A stretch of 8,689 nucleotides of DNA. It comes from an uncultured Ruminococcus sp. (lineage in GTDB: Bacteria > Bacillota > Clostridia > Oscillospirales > Acutalibacteraceae). The DNA is taken from positions 1-8,689 of the forward strand of contig CACYDE010000019.1 of the NCBI GenBank assembly GCA_902773045.1, given 5' to 3'. The notes under the pieces were generated by a model. The model was given only the letters and a program-made list of their open reading frames with translations. It was not told where the DNA came from and searched no databases. Shown here one piece after another: positions 6,511 through 8,689 of this stretch (position 1 is its first letter; each line of letters opens with the position of its first letter). A program made the position numbers and the translations under genes.

Positions 6511-6969
6511 ATGCCGTCAACTAACAAAACGGAAAAACTAAGACTGAATTGCTGGACGGAAAATGACCGTCCGACGCGAGTGGATTTTATTAATGACAAC
6601 ATCATTATAGACAATATGCTTGGAACACATCTGGAGAGCGGAACGCTTCACCTCAGCGCAGAGGAAAAAGCGAGGGTTCAAAGCCCCTATTCTTTCAGGA
6701 TAATACAGGGAACCGGTGAAGAAACAAGAAACATAAGCTTTGATTTTGAGCCGAAAATGGTTATAATGATCGCTGCAGGGAAAGACGCGTTTGAAATTTC
6801 GAACGGAGAGATCAAACTAAATCAGTGCATTGCAGTTAACGGTTACGGTTCGTCAAAAAAATGCCTTCTTTCGGGCAGCACATTTACATTTTATCAGAAA
6901 ACGGAGGGCGCGGTGATCTACAATTTTAACAACATAGAAAACCAATATGTTGTTGCAGCTTTCAGATAA
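6511..6969 (+). CDS. Very short tail fibre / receptor-binding protein
   Basis: This 152-residue protein starts with the module common at the front of clostridial phage tail fibres: MPSTNKTEKLRLNCW, then RVDFINDNIIIDNML and SGTLHLSAEEKARV (residues 1-56). That module is thought to attach the fibre to the baseplate. Residues 60-152 are a glycine-rich beta domain (GTGEETRNISFDFEPKMVIM at 67-86) of the kind found at fibre tips. Typical fibres have hundreds of residues of repeats between these two ends, and here there is nothing between them. GAGGGGG at 6497-6503 gives a good ribosome site seven bases before the ATG. It is the last gene of the block, and no fibre chaperone, holin or endolysin follows. 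The receptor cannot be inferred. Confidence 0.8.
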   Translation: MPSTNKTEKLRLNCWTENDRPTRVDFINDNIIIDNMLGTHLESGTLHLSAEEKARVQSPYSFRIIQGTGEETRNISFDFEPKMVIMIAAGKDAFEISNGEIKLNQCIAVNGYGSSKKCLLSGSTFTFYQKTEGAVIYNFNNIENQYVVAAFR

Positions 6970-7023
6970 ATATAATGATCTCTATATATGAGGATATTGT
7001 TATTTTGTGAATTGATGTAATAA

Positions 7024-7242
7024 TTACGGGCGCAAAATGCCGCACCGAAAGAGCTTATTGTTCTCTTTTGGTGCGGCGTTTTTATCACCGAAGGAAAGAC
7101 TCCGGCATATAATATTATTGTTCCTGTAAAACGGTCGGGAAGCACGGATCGGCAAAATTGGCTGTTAAGGAATACCGGGCGAACGATAAAGATAATAAAC
7201 AGATCCACAGATCTGATCTTACATTTCGTAACAAAAAAATGA
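7024..7242 (+). pseudogene. Possible startless gene remnant
   Basis: A plus-strand frame stays open from 7024 to the TGA at 7240-7242 without any ATG, GTG or TTG. The part after the terminator, about 7081-7239, reads like a real beta-rich protein end, with PAYNIIVPVKRSG and DRQNWLLRNTG, then TIKIINRSTDLILHFV. I do not recognise the family. It could be the 3' end of a gene cut off by an earlier rearrangement, or chance. The terminator lies across its first third, so it is not a working gene as it stands. Confidence 0.22.
7034..7085 (+). terminator. Strong intrinsic terminator after the fibre gene
   Basis: Positions 7034-7053 pair with 7063-7082 around a nine-base loop. The stem is about 20 bp with a GC-rich core (GCCGCACC/GGTGCGGC) and two G-T wobbles. 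A run of five T (7079-7083) closes the 3' side, and four A on the 5' side mean it could work in both directions. It lies 65 bases after the fibre stop, so the phage-like block probably ends its transcript here and is separated from the cotJ operon. Confidence 0.88.
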
Positions 7243-7262
7243 CATGATAAAACTTTATCATG
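7243..7262. promoter_or_regulatory. Perfect 9-bp inverted repeat upstream of cotJA
   Basis: CATGATAAA (7243-7251) is repeated in inverse as TTTATCATG (7254-7262) around two central bases. Its compact, operator-like symmetry and its place about 110 bases before the cotJA start suggest a protein-binding site, possibly a regulator of the coat operon. It is too AT-rich and lacks a T-run for a typical terminator. Function is inferred from symmetry and position only. Confidence 0.35.
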
Positions 7263-7356
7263 CTTCGAATTATATATAGATGAATTACACAGGATAGAAT
7301 AAATGATTAAGGAAGGATCGAAAAAACGCTATCGCAAGAGCAATGCTCATAGAATG

Positions 7357-7363
7357 AAAGGAG
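7357..7363 (+). promoter_or_regulatory. Ribosome binding site deciding the cotJA start
   Basis: AAAGGAG lies eight bases before a TTG at 7372 that is in frame with cotJA. The longer option, ATG 7303, has only a weak AGGA. The residues it would add (basic, with runs of K and R) are not typical of CotJA, so the TTG start is preferred. Confidence 0.65.
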
Positions 7364-7371
7364 CGATATTT

Positions 7372-7569
7372 TTGGAAGATCTGATGAAAATTACAAACTG
7401 CCAATATGGCATAAGATCTCCGCTGCCTGATGATCCTGTTGTTGCAATGGCTTATGTTCCGTATCAGCAAGAGGGGAAAATGTACTGTCCCGATCAGGCG
7501 ATAATGAACGGAACGATATTCCCGGAACTTAACAAGCCGTTTTGCTGCGGCAGGGAGGGGAAATCATGA
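7372..7569 (+). CDS. cotJA: Spore coat protein CotJA
   Basis: This 65-residue protein (TTG start) has the CotJA core: VVAMAYVPYQQ near the middle (residues about 23-33) followed by MYCPDQAIMNGTIFPELNKP, where the L/I-F-P-E-L-x-K-P ending is the family hallmark. In Bacillus subtilis, CotJA is part of the inner spore coat and is encoded with CotJB and CotJC in a mother-cell, sigma-E controlled operon. The frame could start at ATG 7303 (88 residues), but the ribosome site at 7357-7363 supports TTG 7372. Its stop overlaps the cotJB start (ATGA, 7566-7569), so the two are probably translated together. Three cysteines (in NCQYG, MYCPD and FCCGR, the last a pair) may help coat cross-linking; that is inference. 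Confidence 0.85.
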   Translation: MEDLMKITNCQYGIRSPLPDDPVVAMAYVPYQQEGKMYCPDQAIMNGTIFPELNKPFCCGREGKS

Positions 7570-7820
7570 CAGAGAAACAATCGTTGATGAAGAAAATAGC
7601 TACTTACGATTTTGCAATTGTAGAGCTTAATTTATACCTTGACACCCACCCTAACGATATTGAGGCGCACAAAAAGCTGGAGGAGTATGAAAAGAAAAGC
7701 AATGAATTGAGAGAAAAATTCGAGAGTGAATACGGCCCGATAATATTCAGAGACACGCCGGATAACAGAATGAAATGGATCAAGAACCCATGGCCATGGG
7801 ATTTGTGTGAGGAGGATTAA
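7566..7820 (+). CDS. cotJB: Spore coat protein CotJB
   Basis: This 84-residue protein matches CotJB in size and pattern. It has a helical start (MKKIATYDFAIVELNLYLD), then THPNDIEAHKKLEEYEKKSN and an amphipathic helix. The aromatic end, MKWIKNPWPWDL, is diagnostic of the family. It is a spore coat component acting with CotJA and the CotJC manganese catalase. The ATG at 7566 is chosen over an in-frame ATG at 7542 because GGGAGGGG at 7553-7560 lies just upstream and because of the four-base overlap with cotJA. It ends three bases before cotJC, so all three genes form one operon. No membrane or signal segment is visible. Confidence 0.92.
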   Translation: MTEKQSLMKKIATYDFAIVELNLYLDTHPNDIEAHKKLEEYEKKSNELREKFESEYGPIIFRDTPDNRMKWIKNPWPWDLCEED

Positions 7821-7823
7821 GAT

Positions 7824-8447
7824 ATGTGGGTATATGAGAAAAAACTGCAGTATCCTGTCAAGATAAAAAATCCAAATCCTGCATTGGCAAAAATAATAAT
7901 GAGTCAGTACGGCGGTCCGGACGGGGAACTTGGAGCTTCACTGAGGTATCTTAGTCAAAGATATTCAATGCCTTATCCCGAACTGAAGGCTATTCTGACG
8001 GATATAGGAACGGAGGAACTGGCTCATCTGGAAATGGTAGGGGCAATAATTTACCAGCTTACCAGAAATCTGACTCCCGAGCAGATTCGTGAAGGCGGTC
8101 TTGACGCTTACTTTGTAGATCATACCACGGGAATTTATCCGGCATCGGCTGCGGGTGTTCCTTTTACTGCTGCTTATATGCAATCCAAGGGTGATGTTCT
8201 GACGGATCTTCACGAAAACCTTGCTGCAGAGCAAAAAGCAAGAACAACCTATGATAATATCCTGAGATATTGTGATGATCCGGACGTGATTGACCCGATA
8301 AGATTCCTGCGCCAACGTGAGATAGTTCACTATCAAAGGTTCGGGGAAGGTTTGAGAATTGCGACCGATAATCTTGACAGCAAGAATTTTTATGCCTTTA
8401 ATCCGTCTTTCGATAAGGGATGTATGAGAAAAAAGCGTGAAAAATAA
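7824..8447 (+). CDS. cotJC: Spore coat manganese catalase CotJC
   Basis: This 207-residue ferritin-like protein is CotJC, a dimanganese catalase family member that removes hydrogen peroxide and is packed into the spore coat. The metal ligands of this family all appear to be present: Glu35 in GPDGELGASL, Glu65 and His68 in the TEELAHLE helix, Glu136 in LAAEQKAR, and Glu166/His169 in RQREIVHYQRF (His169 being the expected ligand). The helices fit a four-helix bundle, and length is near the family norm. The last 20 residues are basic (MRKKREK end). The ribosome site GAGGAGGA (7809-7816) inside the end of cotJB is strong. Catalytic activity is predicted from the complete ligand set, not shown. 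Confidence 0.95.
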   Translation: MWVYEKKLQYPVKIKNPNPALAKIIMSQYGGPDGELGASLRYLSQRYSMPYPELKAILTDIGTEELAHLEMVGAIIYQLTRNLTPEQIREGGLDAYFVDHTTGIYPASAAGVPFTAAYMQSKGDVLTDLHENLAAEQKARTTYDNILRYCDDPDVIDPIRFLRQREIVHYQRFGEGLRIATDNLDSKNFYAFNPSFDKGCMRKKREK

Positions 8448-8491
8448 TTTATCATTTCAAAACGCCGTTTTATATATGCAAACAATCGAAC

Positions 8492-8523
8492 GTCCGGCAG
8501 TGAATAGTTTTCGCTGCCGGATT
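8492..8523 (+). terminator. Probable terminator hairpin after cotJC
   Basis: TCCGGCAG (8493-8500) pairs with CTGCCGGA (8514-8521), extendable by two inner pairs and an outer G-T. The stem is GC-rich, but what follows is ATTATTCTAT rather than a clean T-run, so termination may be partial. It sits 45 bases after the cotJC stop and is the natural end of the coat operon. Confidence 0.5.
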
Positions 8524-8651
8524 ATTCTATAAACGCTACCAATTTTAGAAAACAGCTTTTTGAACTTATTGAGCAGACGATCAAGTATAATGAGACTATT
8601 AATACTATAGCAAACCAAACAAATATCCAGACAAGTTCGACGCCCCGGTAA
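8520..8651 (+). pseudogene. Broken Phd/YefM-type antitoxin fragment
   Basis: A plus frame with no usable start encodes, at 8529-8603, INATNFRKQLFELIEQTIKY followed by NETIN. This resembles the first 25 residues of Phd/YefM-family antitoxins, where an N-A-T-x-F-R-K-x-L-F start leads into a helix and then a strand beginning N-E-P. The expected continuation is absent: after position 8604 the reading becomes unrelated and stops at 8649-8651. The start codon is also lost (ATA at the expected place). No toxin gene is visible. It looks like the remnant of a toxin-antitoxin module; recognition is by pattern only. Confidence 0.45.
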
Positions 8652-8661
8652 GCGCATAGCT

Positions 8662-8684
8662 GCGTTGTCGTCCTCGACATACGC
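8662..8684. repeat. GC-rich hairpin at the window edge
   Basis: TGTCG (8666-8670) pairs with CGACA (8675-8679) around a TCCT loop, and GCG/CGC outside extends the stem beyond a small internal loop. The surrounding bases become much richer in GC than the antitoxin remnant just before, which suggests a junction with another element such as a dispersed repeat. The window ends five bases later. Confidence 0.35.
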
Positions 8685-8689
8685 CCGAA

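Larger units (their letters stand above)
6970..7371. other. Intergenic gap between the phage-like block and cotJ operon
   Basis: About 400 bases carry no gene I can defend. They hold, in order: a short AT-rich stretch (6970-7026); the terminator at 7034-7085; an open but startless plus-strand frame that continues through the terminator to a stop at 7240-7242; a perfect inverted repeat at 7243-7262; and the AT-rich leader of cotJA. An ATG at 7303 opens an extended cotJA frame but has a weak ribosome site. A promoter for cotJ, sigma-E dependent in Bacillus subtilis, must lie in or near 7230-7350, but I cannot identify it with confidence. Confidence 0.6.

Noticed and set aside
6918..7208. Minus-strand open frame of 96 codons
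   Set aside because: It overlaps the end of the fibre gene and crosses the terminator stem. Its content is low-complexity hydrophobic and no ribosome site is evident.
7348..7355. CATAGAAT resembling a sigma-E -10 box
   Set aside because: It overlaps the cotJA ribosome site, so a transcript starting downstream would lack it, and no -35 match is seen at the right distance.
7303..7371. ATG start extending cotJA by 23 residues
   Set aside because: Only a weak AGGA precedes it, and the added residues are basic and untypical of CotJA. AAAGGAG before TTG 7372 is a much better signal.
8457..8657. Minus-strand open frame of 66 codons
   Set aside because: It runs through the hairpin and opposite the antitoxin-like fragment. 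The reading is rich in basic and hydrophobic residues with no family likeness.
1..8689. CRISPR array, tRNA, rRNA, insertion sequence or attachment site
   Set aside because: No regularly spaced repeats, cloverleaf, transposase-like frame or convincing flanking direct repeats were seen.

Overview
The window looks like chromosomal DNA of a spore-forming member of the Clostridia. An Oscillospiraceae/Ruminococcaceae-type gut Firmicute is a guess from style: moderate GC, AGGAGG-type ribosome sites, and TTG and GTG starts. The firm taxonomic evidence is the complete cotJABC spore-coat operon at the right-hand end. Every gene I can support lies on the plus strand.

Positions 124-6969 hold one tightly packed block of 12 phage-structural genes, often overlapping by a few bases. 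In order they are: an HK97-type major capsid protein; a head-tail connector; a head-closure-like protein; a tail-terminator-like protein with an extra C-terminal part; a 44-residue acidic peptide; a LysM baseplate/tail protein; a gp27-like hub; a short spike; a gp25-like wedge protein; a baseplate J protein; a DUF2313-like wedge/tail protein; and a very short tail fibre. The order follows PBSX/Mu-like contractile-tailed phages (xkdG-H...P-Q-R-S-T-U-V). However, the genes that should lie between the neck and the LysM protein are absent: sheath, tube, assembly chaperone and tape measure. Only the terminator-like gene and the 44-codon gene occupy that slot. No holin, endolysin, integrase or attachment site follows the fibre. 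All frames are open and well spaced with good ribosome sites, so this does not look like random decay.

A strong hairpin terminator (7034-7085) closes the phage-like block. A gap of about 400 bases follows. It contains an open but startless frame (possible gene remnant) and a perfect 9-bp inverted repeat. Then comes cotJA-cotJB-cotJC (7372-8447), ending in a weaker hairpin. The last 200 bases carry what looks like a broken Phd/YefM-type antitoxin fragment and a GC-rich hairpin.

The main point of interest is a compact, apparently intact capsid-plus-baseplate locus with no visible tail shaft, next to sporulation genes. It could be a domesticated particle, a prophage with a clean internal deletion, or a rearranged element whose shaft genes lie upstream of position 1. 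The window alone cannot decide between these.
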